Shown here one piece after another: positions 8,375-17,579 of a stretch of DNA of 64,000 nt. Source of the stretch: Mesorhizobium huakuii (GTDB taxonomy: Bacteria; Pseudomonadota; Alphaproteobacteria; Rhizobiales; Rhizobiaceae); contig NZ_CP050296.1 in NCBI RefSeq assembly GCF_014189455.1, forward strand, positions 4,522,001 to 4,586,000, in the 5' to 3' direction. A program made the position numbers and the translations under genes. A model generated the notes under the pieces. The model had not been told where the DNA came from and made no database searches. It was given only the letters and a program-made list of their open reading frames with translations. Within the stretch, counting starts at the first letter, position 1, and each line of letters opens with the position of its first letter.

Positions 8375-8923
8375 CTATTTGCCGCCGTCGCCATTCGATG
8401 GATCGTCGTCATTGATGCGCTTGAGCAGGCGAAGCAGCGTCGCCTGCTCGGCGGGTGAAAGCGGTGACAGGAAGCGGCGGCCGACCTCGACGCTGCGTGC
8501 GAGCCGCTCGAGCGTGTATTCGGTGCCTTTTTCGGTCAGCGCGATCATCGACAGGCGCTGGTCGGTGTCGGAAGCACTGCGTGTGATCAGCCCGTGCTTG
8601 AGCAATTTGCGCATGACGATGCTGATGGTCGACGGGTCCATCGCCGTCAGCCGGCCGAGATGGTTCTGCGAGACCTCGCCATGTTTGAGAATGGTGGCAA
8701 GGGCCGCGAACTGGGTCGGCGACAGGTCTTCGCCAGCCATGACCTGCTGGAAGCGCAGCGTCGCGCGCTGATGCGCCTTGCGGATGACGTGCGCTGGATG
8801 CTGGTCCAGCGCGTATCCGGTCTCAGCGTAGCGCTCCAGCACTTGCTCGCGGCTCAGTGGTTCCGCGTTGCCGTTCGGTCGCTTTGGTGTCGCGCTTTTC
8901 TCGGATTTCTTTTCGGTCGTCAA
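8375..8923 (-). CDS. MarR-family transcriptional regulator
   Basis: A 182-residue winged-helix regulator. The recognition region (LSPTQFAALATILKHG, then LGRLTAMDPSTIS) and the wing (SDTDQRLSMIALTEKG, with the DxR signature) are typical of MarR. A basic, low-complexity N-terminus of about 25 residues precedes the fold. It lies between the cysteine hydrolase and the amidohydrolase genes, 41-42 bases from each, so it probably controls this operon in response to a substrate or intermediate of the pathway. Confidence 0.88.
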   Translation of the reverse strand: MTTEKKSEKSATPKRPNGNAEPLSREQVLERYAETGYALDQHPAHVIRKAHQRATLRFQQVMAGEDLSPTQFAALATILKHGEVSQNHLGRLTAMDPSTISIVMRKLLKHGLITRSASDTDQRLSMIALTEKGTEYTLERLARSVEVGRRFLSPLSPAEQATLLRLLKRINDDDPSNGDGGK

Positions 8924-8965
8924 ACCGGACTCCTGTTGCCTGTCTCGGATGCCGCTGGCTCTAGG

Positions 8966-9610
8966 TCAAGCCGCGACTTCAGTCGGTTGCAGCGACGTCC
9001 CATCGCGAAGCGCCGCGACGACATCAGCCGAATCGCTGACCACGCCGAAATGCGTCGCTATGTCGTAGAGCGAGCTTTCCTGCTCGCGCGGTCCGGTCGC
9101 GGCGCAGCAATCGCTAGGCACCACCACTTCATAGCCCTGGAAAAATGCGTCATGGACGGTCGAGCGCACGCAGATGTTGGTGACCACGCCAAAGATGACC
9201 AACTGGTCGACCTGCATATCCCTCAGCGTCAGATCGAGGTCGGTCTGAAAGAAGGCCGAGTAGCGCCGCTTGATGACATGGATTTCGTCATCGCGGGCGC
9301 CGAGATCCTCAATGATCTCCGGTCCCCAACTGCCTTCCACGCAATGCGGCGTGCGCTTGACCCATTCGCGCTCGCGGCGCATGCCCGGCCGGTGCGCGTC
9401 GTGAACCCAGATCACCGGCGCGCCGCTCGCACGCGCAGCTTCGATGACGGCCAACTGCGGGCCGACCAGCGTCTCATATCCAGGCAGGACCATGGCCCCG
9501 CCCGGTTTGCAGAACTCGTTGACCATATCGATGACGATAATGGCTGCGCGTTGCGCATCAAGGCGCATCGCGTCATCGTGCCGATGTGAGGAAAAAACGT
9601 CCACGGCCAT
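8966..9610 (-). CDS. cysteine hydrolase, isochorismatase-like family
   Basis: A 214-residue cytoplasmic amidase-type hydrolase. The catalytic triad of the family is visible: Asp in IIVIDMVNEF, Lys in VIKRRYSAF, and Cys in VVTNICVRST with the preceding cis-peptide region. Relatives include maleamate amidohydrolase, ureidoacrylate amidohydrolase and N-carbamoylsarcosine amidase, so release of ammonia from an open-chain amide is likely. The start at 9610 has AAAGGAG seven bases upstream; longer frames reaching 9643 or 9775 lack a good site. It is the first gene of the set with MarR and the enamidase-like enzyme. Confidence 0.85.
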   Translation of the reverse strand: MAVDVFSSHRHDDAMRLDAQRAAIIVIDMVNEFCKPGGAMVLPGYETLVGPQLAVIEAARASGAPVIWVHDAHRPGMRREREWVKRTPHCVEGSWGPEIIEDLGARDDEIHVIKRRYSAFFQTDLDLTLRDMQVDQLVIFGVVTNICVRSTVHDAFFQGYEVVVPSDCCAATGPREQESSLYDIATHFGVVSDSADVVAALRDGTSLQPTEVAA

Positions 9611-9845
9611 GGCGGACTCCTTTGGTCGATCGTTGATACTCATACAAAAAACCCTGGCGGGTGCCAAGTCAATCCCGTTCGACGCAAAGCAGTAGTCACC
9701 GGCCTTGCGCACGCTGCTCTGACAAGCGTATGCGCTATTTGTCCAGCCGGATATGGCCTTGACAAGGGGTGGCAATCATGGACTCAATTTGTATGACCAT
9801 CAACGATATCCATGCCGCCGAGTTTGCCGCGCCGAGGGCCGTGAT

Positions 9846-10700
9846 ATGAGGACGATCGTCACCGGAGCCAGTGGCCTGCTTGGCCGCCACGTTGCCGAGG
9901 CCCTGCTCGCCGCCGGCCATGACGTGCTGGGCATCGATACCGTGGCGCCGGTCGGGGGCGCATGGCGTCACGTCACCGCCGACCTGACGGATCTGGGATC
10001 GACCCTGCAGCTGGTGCGCGATTGCGATGCCGTCGTCCATGTCGCGGCCATTCCGCGCCCGACCGGGCGCGCCGGCGGCGAGGTGTTCAAGACCAATGTC
10101 GCGACCGCCTACAATATCGTCGAGGCCGCCGCCATGGCTGGTATCAGGCGCTTCGTCTATGCCTCGTCCTTCAGCGTCTTCGGCTACCCCTTCTTCGAGA
10201 AGATGGTCATTCCGCCCTATCTGCCGGTCGACATGAACCACCCTGTCGCCGCGCAGGATCCGTACGGCCTGTCGAAATGGCTGGGCGAGGAAATCGTCGA
10301 CGCGGCGGTGCGCAGAAGTGCCTTCTCGGCGGTCAGCATCCGCATGCCATGGATCCAGACCCCGCAATCCTTCTTCGCCGGCGTCGGTCCACGCCGCGCC
10401 ACCGCCGACAGCGCCCGCGACCTGTGGGCCTATCTCGACGCGCGCGATGCCGGGCAGGGTTTTCTGCGGGCGCTCGAATGGCAAGGCGACGGCCATCTGC
10501 GCGTCCTGCTCAGCGCTGCCGACACCTTCATGGAGGAAGAGACCGAAGCGCTGGTACGCCGCGTATATCCAGGCGTCGCCCTGTCGCGGCCGATCGCCGG
10601 TTTCGGGTCCGTGCTCGATACCGTCCATGCGCGCGAAACGATCGGCTTCGAGCCACAGCATTCATGGCGTTCCTATCCAAAGCCGGAGACCCAGGGATGA
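9846..10700 (+). CDS. NAD-dependent epimerase/dehydratase (extended SDR)
   Basis: An extended short-chain dehydrogenase, 284 residues. The Rossmann motif is TGASGLLG at the N-terminus. HVAAIPRP, a YASSFSVFG serine region and the catalytic pair YGLSK follow. The substrate is unknown; relatives act on nucleotide sugars or uronic acids. ATG at 9846 follows a GAGGG site. It overlaps the next SDR gene by four bases, so both are expressed together. A TTGACA element at 9759-9764 could be part of its promoter, but no convincing -10 box was found. Confidence 0.82.
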   Translation: MRTIVTGASGLLGRHVAEALLAAGHDVLGIDTVAPVGGAWRHVTADLTDLGSTLQLVRDCDAVVHVAAIPRPTGRAGGEVFKTNVATAYNIVEAAAMAGIRRFVYASSFSVFGYPFFEKMVIPPYLPVDMNHPVAAQDPYGLSKWLGEEIVDAAVRRSAFSAVSIRMPWIQTPQSFFAGVGPRRATADSARDLWAYLDARDAGQGFLRALEWQGDGHLRVLLSAADTFMEEETEALVRRVYPGVALSRPIAGFGSVLDTVHARETIGFEPQHSWRSYPKPETQG

Positions 10701-11503
10701 AAAGGTTCGACCAGAAGACGGTCCTTGTCACTGGCGGCGCCGGCGCCATTGGCAGTGCCGCGGTTCGGCGCTTCCTTGATGAAGGCGCACGTGTCGCCAT
10801 TGTCGACCGCAACGGTGCGGCTGCCCGGGAGCTGGCTCGCGCTCTCGGCATCCGCACCATCGCCATCGAAGCCGACGTCACCGACGAGACGAATGTGCGC
10901 GGCGCCGTCGCAACCACCGTCGAGACGTTCGGCGGGCTGGATGTGGTGTTCAACAATGCCGGCATTTCGGGGGTCGTCGCTCCCGTGCATGATTTGCCGG
11001 TCGAGGACTGGGACACCATCATCCGCATCAATCTGCGCGGCATCTTCCTCGTCCTGCAGGCATCGCTCCATGCGATGATCGAGGCCGGAACCAGTGGCTC
11101 GATCGTCAATATGGGTTCGTCCATGGCCGGCTGGGACGTGCTTGCGGGCGGCGCCGGCTATGTCGCCTCGAAGCATGGCGTAGTCGGGTTGACGCGGGTC
11201 GCGGCGCTCGATGCGGCGCCCTATGGCATCCGCATCAATGCCATCTGCCCCGGTGTGATCGAGACGACGCTCGGCGTGCCGGCTTCCGGCGACGGTGATT
11301 TCAAGAGCAGCGTCCAGCATTTCGCCGACCGCATTCCGTTGCGCCGCATCGGCCAGCCTGACGATGTCGCGGCCGCCGTGGCCTTCCTCGCCTCGGACGA
11401 GGCAAGGCATGTCACCGGCGTCGACTGGCTGATCGACGGCGGCCAGACTTTGCAGAGCTGGGCCAACGCGCCGGCCGGCGACGCGTTTCCGAAATTTCGA
11501 TAA
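10697..11503 (+). CDS. SDR-family oxidoreductase
   Basis: A classical short-chain dehydrogenase of 268 residues. Visible are the cofactor motif TGGAGAIG, an acidic residue after the second strand (IVDRN) that favours NAD, NNAGISG, the serine region MGSSMAG, and the catalytic YVASK. The C-terminus has the usual VTGVDWLIDGGQT. It is translationally coupled to the upstream epimerase through an ATGA overlap, so the two probably act in one sugar or sugar-acid route. The gene converges on the flavoenzyme gene at 11551. Confidence 0.85.
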   Translation: MKRFDQKTVLVTGGAGAIGSAAVRRFLDEGARVAIVDRNGAAARELARALGIRTIAIEADVTDETNVRGAVATTVETFGGLDVVFNNAGISGVVAPVHDLPVEDWDTIIRINLRGIFLVLQASLHAMIEAGTSGSIVNMGSSMAGWDVLAGGAGYVASKHGVVGLTRVAALDAAPYGIRINAICPGVIETTLGVPASGDGDFKSSVQHFADRIPLRRIGQPDDVAAAVAFLASDEARHVTGVDWLIDGGQTLQSWANAPAGDAFPKFR

Positions 11504-11550
11504 GAAGCTGGTGCCATCTCACGGGCTGTCAGGCCGGGCGGCTCTTCGCC

Positions 11551-12843
11551 TCAGAGGCCGAACCGGTCCTTCAGCCGCCCCAAAAGGATCGCGGCCTTCA
11601 CCCCGAGCGGCCAGAAGCGGTGAAACCGGATGGGCTTGAGCGGCGATATCGGCATGGGAAACGGCGACGTCTCACGGCCTTGCAGCCGCTGCGCCAGAGC
11701 AGCGCCCATGGCCGAGGCCATGGCGACGCCACGGCCGTTGTAGCCAAGGCAGATCAGCACGCCGTCTTCCGGCTCGTGAATGTGCAGGAGATGGTCCTTG
11801 GTGATCGCAACCCGGCCGTTCCAGGCGTGTGTCCAGCGTGTTCCCGCAAGCGCCGGCCAGAGCCGCAGCGCATAGTCGGTGAGGTAGCGGATGGCGGAAG
11901 CATCTCCGAGGGGTTTCATCGGCCCCCGGCCGCCCATGAGAAGACGGTTCTGGGCGTCGATGCGGTAGTACACGGTGATGTTCCCGGCCTCGTAGAGGAC
12001 TGGCCTTTCGGGGAGAATTGCGGCTGCGACCGCCGGCGCAAGCGGTTCGGTCGCAGCGATGGCGCTGAACACCGGAACCAGCGACTGCTCGAGGTCCGGC
12101 CACAAGGCTCCGGTATAGCCGTTGGTCGCGACTAGCACCTTCTCGGCGCTGACCGAGCCGTTCGCGGTTTTGAGGATCCATCGCCCGGCCTCCCTCTTCA
12201 GCGAGAGGACTTCGCTGCCGCCGAATATCCGCGCGCCGGCGTTCTGCGCGGCTTCTGCCAGGCCGATCGTGTATTTCAAGGGATGGAGGTCGCCGCCGCG
12301 GGCGTCGAACATGCCGGCTATGTATCTGTCGGTTCCGGTTCGCGCCGCCATCGCCTGGGCGTCCAGCAGGCTGACCGGCATGCCCCGCCGCTCGCATTGC
12401 GCGGCCGTGGTCCGCACCGCGGCCTCCGGCTTCGGCCGGATCGCCGCGCGTATGGTGCCGTTCTGCCGCGCCTCGCAGGCGATCGATAGGCGTTTTATGA
12501 GGCCGAAGGTGAAATCCGGCGCACCATAGGAGAAGTCGATCATCCGCGGCCCAAGCTCGGGGCCGAACATCGCCTCGATCGTGTCGGGATCGTATTTGAG
12601 GCCCGGATTGACCTGGCCGCCATTCCGGCCCGAAGCGCCCCAGCCCGGCTGCTGCGCTTCGATCACGGCGACGTCGTCGCCCGCTTCCGCCAGATGCAAG
12701 GCGGTCGAAAGGCCGGTGAAGCCGCCGCCAACAATCGCCACCCTTGCCCGCTGCGCGCCGGCAAGGACAGGGTAGTTGCCGGTACCGCCGGCCGTTTCGC
12801 GGTAGAGGCTCCGGGGTGGACTGCTTTCGAGCAAATTGGGCAT
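11551..12843 (-). CDS. FAD-dependent oxidoreductase, DadA/PuuB type
   Basis: Flavoprotein amine or amino-acid oxidase of the DAO family, about 430 residues. It has the FAD-binding GxGxxG motif (VAIVGGGFTGLS) near residue 37, followed by EAQQPGWGASGRNGGQ, the arrangement seen in gamma-glutamylputrescine oxidase and related enzymes, and a C-terminal GYNGRGVAMA flavin motif. No membrane segment is obvious. ATG at 12843 is used; a TTG six bases further upstream is an alternative and neither has a strong ribosome-binding site. It lies 150 bases after the HisC-type aminotransferase on the same strand. Confidence 0.82.
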   Translation of the reverse strand: MPNLLESSPPRSLYRETAGGTGNYPVLAGAQRARVAIVGGGFTGLSTALHLAEAGDDVAVIEAQQPGWGASGRNGGQVNPGLKYDPDTIEAMFGPELGPRMIDFSYGAPDFTFGLIKRLSIACEARQNGTIRAAIRPKPEAAVRTTAAQCERRGMPVSLLDAQAMAARTGTDRYIAGMFDARGGDLHPLKYTIGLAEAAQNAGARIFGGSEVLSLKREAGRWILKTANGSVSAEKVLVATNGYTGALWPDLEQSLVPVFSAIAATEPLAPAVAAAILPERPVLYEAGNITVYYRIDAQNRLLMGGRGPMKPLGDASAIRYLTDYALRLWPALAGTRWTHAWNGRVAITKDHLLHIHEPEDGVLICLGYNGRGVAMASAMGAALAQRLQGRETSPFPMPISPLKPIRFHRFWPLGVKAAILLGRLKDRFGL

Positions 12844-12993
12844 TGTCAAGGGAACCGGAAGAGACGCAGGTCAGAGAGGCTGGCGAAAGCCGTCGGGCGA
12901 AAGGGGACGCGCTACCTGCGAGAAACTCCATAACGGCAGACTCTCGAATATCGTGCCGGGCGCGCCACGCAATTCAGCATGGCTTTCGGGAAA

Positions 12994-14097
12994 TCACAAC
13001 AGTTGCGACAGCGCGGCCATGAAGTGGTCGTTCTCCGTTGGCGAGCCGATGCTGACACGCACGTAGCTGTCAAAACCGTCCTGCTTCCAGGGTTTGACAA
13101 TGACGCCTTCGCGCAGCAGGCGCTCGGCGAAGGCGGAGGCATTGTGTCGGCAGTTGAAGAACAGGAAGTTGCCTCGTGAAGGGGCGACTTTGAGGCCCTT
13201 GCTTGCGAGGAAATTCTCGACACGGACTCTCTCCGCCTTGGCCAGCGCGACGACCCTGGCGAGGTGTTCCTCATCCGCGAGCGCCGCCAGCGCGGCGGCC
13301 TGCGCAACGCCATTGGCGTTGAACGGCGTGCGCACCCTGTCGAGCAGCGCGCGCAATTCCGGGTCGCCGACGATGCCGAAGCCGATCCGCAATCCGGCAA
13401 GCCCGAACGCCTTGGAAAATGTCCGCAGCACGATCCAGGGCCGGTCGCGTGTGCCGAGGTCAGGCAAGGACGATGCGTAGTCCTCACCCTCGGCATATTC
13501 GGCATAGGCTTCGTCGACGACAACAAGCGTCTCTTCGCTCACCGCATCCAGAACCTTCGACAGATCGCCGCCGGAAAGCCAACTGCCGACCGGGTTCATC
13601 GGGTTCGAGAACAGCAGCACGCGAGGTCGTTCGCGTACCGCCTCGATCAGCGCGTCAACGTCGATGGTGAGATCGTCGTTGACGGCCACGCGGTTGACGG
13701 TAGCGCCCATCAGCGTCGCATAGTCCTCATGCAGCGGGAACGACGGATAGAGCGTGACGACAGCATCGCCGGGCCGCAGCACGGCACGGCTGATGACGGA
13801 AAGAAGATCCTCCGAGCCATTGCCGAGGATGACCTGATCCTCGCCCACTTCATATCTGGCGGCGATGGCCTGGCGCAACTCGCGCCCAGCCGGATCCGGA
13901 TAGAGCCGGAACATCTCGGCGCCGGCCTGCATCATCGTGGCGAGCGTCGGGCTCGGGCCAAGCGGGTTTTCATTCGAACCCAGCTTGGCGATCCTGACTG
14001 GCGCGTATCGCTGCATGACCTCGGCGATGGTCAGTCCGGAATTGTAAGGCGACAGGCGCGTGACCTCGGTTCGGACCATGTCTGAAGCTTTCGACAC
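12994..14097 (-). CDS. hisC: histidinol-phosphate aminotransferase-like PLP enzyme
   Basis: Fold-type I aminotransferase of 367 residues, HisC family. The PLP lysine lies in FSKAFGLAGLRIG, and the upstream VVDEAYAEY and SNENPLGPSP segments are those of HisC. The start is a GTG at 14097 with AAAGGAG nine bases upstream; an internal ATG at 14079 is less well placed. It sits next to an amine oxidase gene and divergently from an operon with a HisD homologue, not among histidine biosynthesis genes. It may therefore be a catabolic paralogue, for example for a cysteate- or histidinol-like amine. That is inference from context. Confidence 0.75.
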   Translation of the reverse strand: MSKASDMVRTEVTRLSPYNSGLTIAEVMQRYAPVRIAKLGSNENPLGPSPTLATMMQAGAEMFRLYPDPAGRELRQAIAARYEVGEDQVILGNGSEDLLSVISRAVLRPGDAVVTLYPSFPLHEDYATLMGATVNRVAVNDDLTIDVDALIEAVRERPRVLLFSNPMNPVGSWLSGGDLSKVLDAVSEETLVVVDEAYAEYAEGEDYASSLPDLGTRDRPWIVLRTFSKAFGLAGLRIGFGIVGDPELRALLDRVRTPFNANGVAQAAALAALADEEHLARVVALAKAERVRVENFLASKGLKVAPSRGNFLFFNCRHNASAFAERLLREGVIVKPWKQDGFDSYVRVSIGSPTENDHFMAALSQLL

Positions 14098-14248
14098 GAG
14101 CGGGCTCCTTTGCTGTTGGCCAAGCGACTTCCGTCTTCGGCCGGGTTCTCAAACACTGGGTTTCGCGGCATCGTCCCCGGGGCGAGCCAGGTTGCCGACG
14201 GGCGCGCCGGTGCGGCGAATTTTGTCAGGAGTAGCGTAGCCGAAACGG

Positions 14249-14270
14249 TTTGTATATGCTTGTATATGTA
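14249..14270. promoter_or_regulatory. repeated TGTATATG operator candidate upstream of the hps-like operon
   Basis: TGTATATGCT TGTATATGTA (14251-14270) contains two direct copies of TGTATATG spaced ten bases, one DNA turn. It lies between the divergent hisC-like gene and the SDR gene. A near copy (16 of 20 matches) lies before the ABC importer at 18374-18391. Sites rich in TGTATA are typical of HutC-type GntR regulators, and one is encoded at 17580. Confidence 0.5.
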
Positions 14271-14327
14271 ACTTGATCTGATAGTCTCGCTCTGCAAGCG
14301 GAAGGCGACATCGGTAAGGAGGATCAC

Positions 14328-15101
14328 ATGCGCAATGCTTCTCTGTTCGATCTTGCCGGCAGGAAAGCGCTTGTCACCGGCGCCAGCCGCGGCATCGGCC
14401 GCAGCATTGCCGCGGCGCTGAGTGCTGCCGGCGCCGATGTCGCGGTCACCGCGCGCAGCCTGGCCTCGCTCGAGGAGACGATGGCCGCCATCCGTGCGGC
14501 CGGTGGGGTGGCGCATGCCGTCGCCCTCGACGTCACCGATGTCGGCCGCTGCCGGACCGCCACCGCCGAGGCCGCGAGCCTGCTTGGTGGTCTCGATATC
14601 CTCGTCAACAATGCCGGAATGGAAGAGGTCCGGCCCTCGCTCGATGTCGACGAGGCGCTGTGGGACCGGATCGTCGACACCAATCTCAAGGGGGCGTTCT
14701 TCTGCGCCCAGGCGGCTGCGCGGCAGATGCGCGACGCCGGGCGTGGCGGCGCCATCATCAATCTCTGCTCGCTGACTTCAGAAGTCGGCATTCCGACCGC
14801 GGTGCCCTATGGCTCGTCGAAGTCCGGCCTGCTTGGCATGACAAGGGCGCTGGCGGCGGAGTGGGCCGATCTCGGCATCAGGGTCAACGCCATCGCCCCG
14901 GGCTATTTCCGGACGGCGATGACCGATGTGTTCTACAACAACGAGGCATGGCAGCAGTCCATGCTCGCCAAGATCCCGCAGCATCGTTTTGGCGATCTCG
15001 GCGACCTGCACGGCGTCGCCGTGTTCCTTGCCTCCGATGCTGCCGCCTACATAACCGGCCAGTCCATTCCGGTGGATGGCGGTTTTCTCGCATCGATCTG
15101 A
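14328..15101 (+). CDS. SDR-family dehydrogenase, HpsO-like
   Basis: A classical SDR of 257 residues, cofactor motif TGASRGIG, NNAGMEE, active-site serine in LCSLTSE, catalytic YGSSK, and the C-terminal ITGQSIPVDGGF. It resembles gluconate 5-dehydrogenase-type SDRs. A strong GGAGG precedes ATG 14328. As first gene before a HisD/HpsN-type dehydrogenase and a zinc alcohol dehydrogenase, it matches the set of hps genes for 2,3-dihydroxypropane-1-sulfonate, where HpsO and HpsP interconvert stereoisomers through the 2-ketone. That assignment depends on the context. Confidence 0.8.
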   Translation: MRNASLFDLAGRKALVTGASRGIGRSIAAALSAAGADVAVTARSLASLEETMAAIRAAGGVAHAVALDVTDVGRCRTATAEAASLLGGLDILVNNAGMEEVRPSLDVDEALWDRIVDTNLKGAFFCAQAAARQMRDAGRGGAIINLCSLTSEVGIPTAVPYGSSKSGLLGMTRALAAEWADLGIRVNAIAPGYFRTAMTDVFYNNEAWQQSMLAKIPQHRFGDLGDLHGVAVFLASDAAAYITGQSIPVDGGFLASI

Positions 15102-15183
15102 GGCGGCTCACAATAGGTTCGAAATCAAAATCTTCCGCACTGTGACCGGCCGGCACGTTGCGTTCCAACAAAGAGGAAAATCC

Positions 15184-16507
15184 ATGTCCGACATCAGCTT
15201 CCACGATCTGTCATCGCTTGATGCCACCCAGCGGGCTGGCCTGCTGAAACGCGCCGAGGGCGATCTGTCGGACTTCGTCGAAAAGGTCCGCCCGATCATC
15301 CAGGCCGTCAAGGACGAGGGCGACGCCGCGCTGGTCCGCTTCGCCAGGGAACTCGACAAGGCTGATGTGACTGAGGGCGGACTGAAGGTCTCGGAAGCCG
15401 AGTTCGATGCGGCCTTCGACAAGGTCGAGAAGGATGTCGTGGAAAGCATCGGCTTCGGCATCGACAATATCAGGCGTTTCCATGAGGAGCAGAAGCCGGA
15501 AACGATGTGGCTCAAGGAAGTCCGGCCGGGCGCCTATGCCGGCGACCGATACACGCCGATCGCCTCCGTGGCGCTTTACGTGCCGCGCGGCAAGGGCGCC
15601 TTTCCGTCGGTGACGATGATGACCTCGGTTCCGGCTGTCATCGCCGGCGTGCCGCAGATCGCCATTGTGACGCCGCCGACAGCCGACGGTTCGGTGGATG
15701 CGGCGACCCTGGTCGCGGCTCGCCTTGCCGGCGTGCAAACCGTCTACAAATGCGGTGGCGCCCAGGCCGTCGCCGCCGTCGCCTACGGCACCGAGACGGT
15801 GAAGCCCGCGCTCAAGATCGTCGGCCCCGGCAGCCCGTGGGTGGTGGCGGCCAAAAAGTGTGTTGTCTTCGGTCATCAACACCGGCCTGCCTGCCGGTCC
15901 GTCGGAAGCCATCATCTTCGCCGATGACAGCGTCGACGGCGGCCTTGCCGCGCTTGACCTTTTGATCGAGGCCGAGCACGGGCCGGATTCCTCGGCCTAT
16001 CTGGTGACGCACAGCCGCAAGGTCGCCGAGGCTGCACTTGCCGCACTCCCGCAACACTGGTCGCGGATGACTGAACAGCGCGTGGAGTTTTCGCGCGCGG
16101 TGCTGACCGGCAAGCGCGGCGGCATCGTGCTGACCGCGTCGCTGGAAGACAGCTACCGTTTCATCAACGACTATGCGCCCGAACATCTCGAAATCCTCTC
16201 GAAGGAACCGTTCGCGCATCTCGGGCACATCACCGAGGCGGCCGAAATCCTGATGGGGCCGCATACGCCTGTGACCCTTGCCAACTTCGTCCTCGGGCCG
16301 AATGCGGTGTTGCCGACCAGCCGCTGGGCACGGACCTATGGGCCGCTTTCGGTGACGGATTTCGTCAAGCGCTCGTCGGTCGGCTATGTCACCTCGGCCG
16401 CCTATCCGGAACTGGCGAAGCATGCCCGCAGGCTCGCCCGCTACGAGGGCTTCAGTTCGCACGAGAATGCTGTCTCGGAGATCCGCGACCGCTACCTCGC
16501 CGGTTGA
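15184..16507 (+). CDS. histidinol-dehydrogenase family enzyme, HpsN-like, frameshifted
   Basis: Homologue of HisD, probably a sulfopropanediol 3-dehydrogenase (HpsN) or related diol dehydrogenase. The first part (15184 to about 15858) contains YVPRGKGAFPS, GGAQAVAAVAYGTE and GPGSPWVVAAKK. The second part is in the next frame and runs from VLSSVINTGLPAGPSE to the stop at 16507. True HisD has GPGN and a different segment here, which supports a catabolic paralogue. The frame changes in the run AAAAAGTG at 15853-15860: one extra base (an A or the following T) breaks the gene. Both halves are well conserved, so a sequencing error is likely. The start at 15184 follows AGAGGAAAA. Confidence 0.8.
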
Positions 16508-16522
16508 ACGGAGGCGATGGCG

Positions 16523-17548
16523 ATGAAGGCGGCACGGCTTTATGGAACTGGCGATCTGCGCGTCGAGGACATCGCCACACCAGGCGTACCTGATGCCGGC
16601 TGGGTGAAGCTCAGGGTCGATGCCGCCGGCATTTGCGGTTCGGACCTGCACAATTTCCGCACCGGCCAATGGATAAGCCGGTCGCCCTCGACGGCCGGCC
16701 ATGAGTTGACCGGCACGGTGACCGCGCTCGGCCAAGGCGTCGACACCGTCGCCGTCGGCGACAGGGTGGTCGCCGATTCCCGTTTCTGGTGCGGGGACTG
16801 CCCGCAATGCCGTGCCGGCAGGCGCCATCTCTGCGCTTCGCTGGGCTTCGTCGGTGAAGTCTGCGACGGCGGCTTTGCCGAACAGGCGGTGTTGCCCGCG
16901 CGTCTGCTGCATGTCGTCGATCCGGCGCTGGATGAGCGGGTCGCTGCCATGGCCGAGCCACTCGCGGTCGCGCTGCACGCGGTGCGGCGGCTGCCGAAGA
17001 CGGCAGGCTCTGTGCTGGTCGTCGGCTGCGGGCCGATCGGCGGTCTCGCCGCGCTGCTGCTCTCCCGAACTTTCCCTGGCACGGTGCTCGTCGCCGACCG
17101 CAACCAGGCGCGCTCTGCCCGCGTGGAACGGGTCACCGGCGCAACGATCGTCGACCTCAACCGCGATGCCATTGTCGCCGCAACCGGCAATGCCCCACTG
17201 CTGGCGGCGGTCGAGGCGACCGGCAGCATCGCCGCATTCACTCAATTGCTCGGCGTGCTCGATTCCGGCAGCGCGGTGGCGATGGTCGGCATCTTTCACG
17301 GTCGTCTCGACATCGATCCCAACCTCCTGGTCGAACGCGAGATCGCGCTGCTGGGATGCCACGCCTTCGCCGACGAACTGCCCGACGCCGTGCGGATGCT
17401 GGGTGAATTGAGCGACCCGCTGCTCGCCCTGATCGATCAAGAGATCGGTCTCGACGACATTCCGGCCACCTACGAGCGGCTGTTGGCGGGGCAGAGCGAT
17501 GGCTTGAAAACAATCATCCGCATGCGGCAACCTGTTGAGCCGGCGTGA
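16523..17548 (+). CDS. zinc-dependent alcohol dehydrogenase (MDR), HpsP-like
   Basis: Medium-chain dehydrogenase of about 341 residues. The catalytic zinc ligands are in AGICGSDLH and AGHE, the structural-zinc cysteines in CGDCPQCRAGRRHLC, and the nucleotide-binding motif is GCGPIGG. ATG 16523 is preferred because GGAGG lies eight bases upstream; ATG 16517 is only two bases from it. The gene starts 15 bases after the hisD-like gene. By analogy with hps clusters it would oxidise the hydroxyl of one stereoisomer of a C3 sulfonate, but the enzyme family is broad. Confidence 0.82.
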   Translation: MKAARLYGTGDLRVEDIATPGVPDAGWVKLRVDAAGICGSDLHNFRTGQWISRSPSTAGHELTGTVTALGQGVDTVAVGDRVVADSRFWCGDCPQCRAGRRHLCASLGFVGEVCDGGFAEQAVLPARLLHVVDPALDERVAAMAEPLAVALHAVRRLPKTAGSVLVVGCGPIGGLAALLLSRTFPGTVLVADRNQARSARVERVTGATIVDLNRDAIVAATGNAPLLAAVEATGSIAAFTQLLGVLDSGSAVAMVGIFHGRLDIDPNLLVEREIALLGCHAFADELPDAVRMLGELSDPLLALIDQEIGLDDIPATYERLLAGQSDGLKTIIRMRQPVEPA

Positions 17549-17579
17549 TTTCCGATAAATTGCCGGAAAGGATTTTGAA

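Noticed and set aside
12994..16507. Histidine biosynthesis operon because of hisC-like and hisD-like genes
   Set aside because: The two genes are divergent, other his genes are missing, and the neighbours are an importer and catabolic dehydrogenases.
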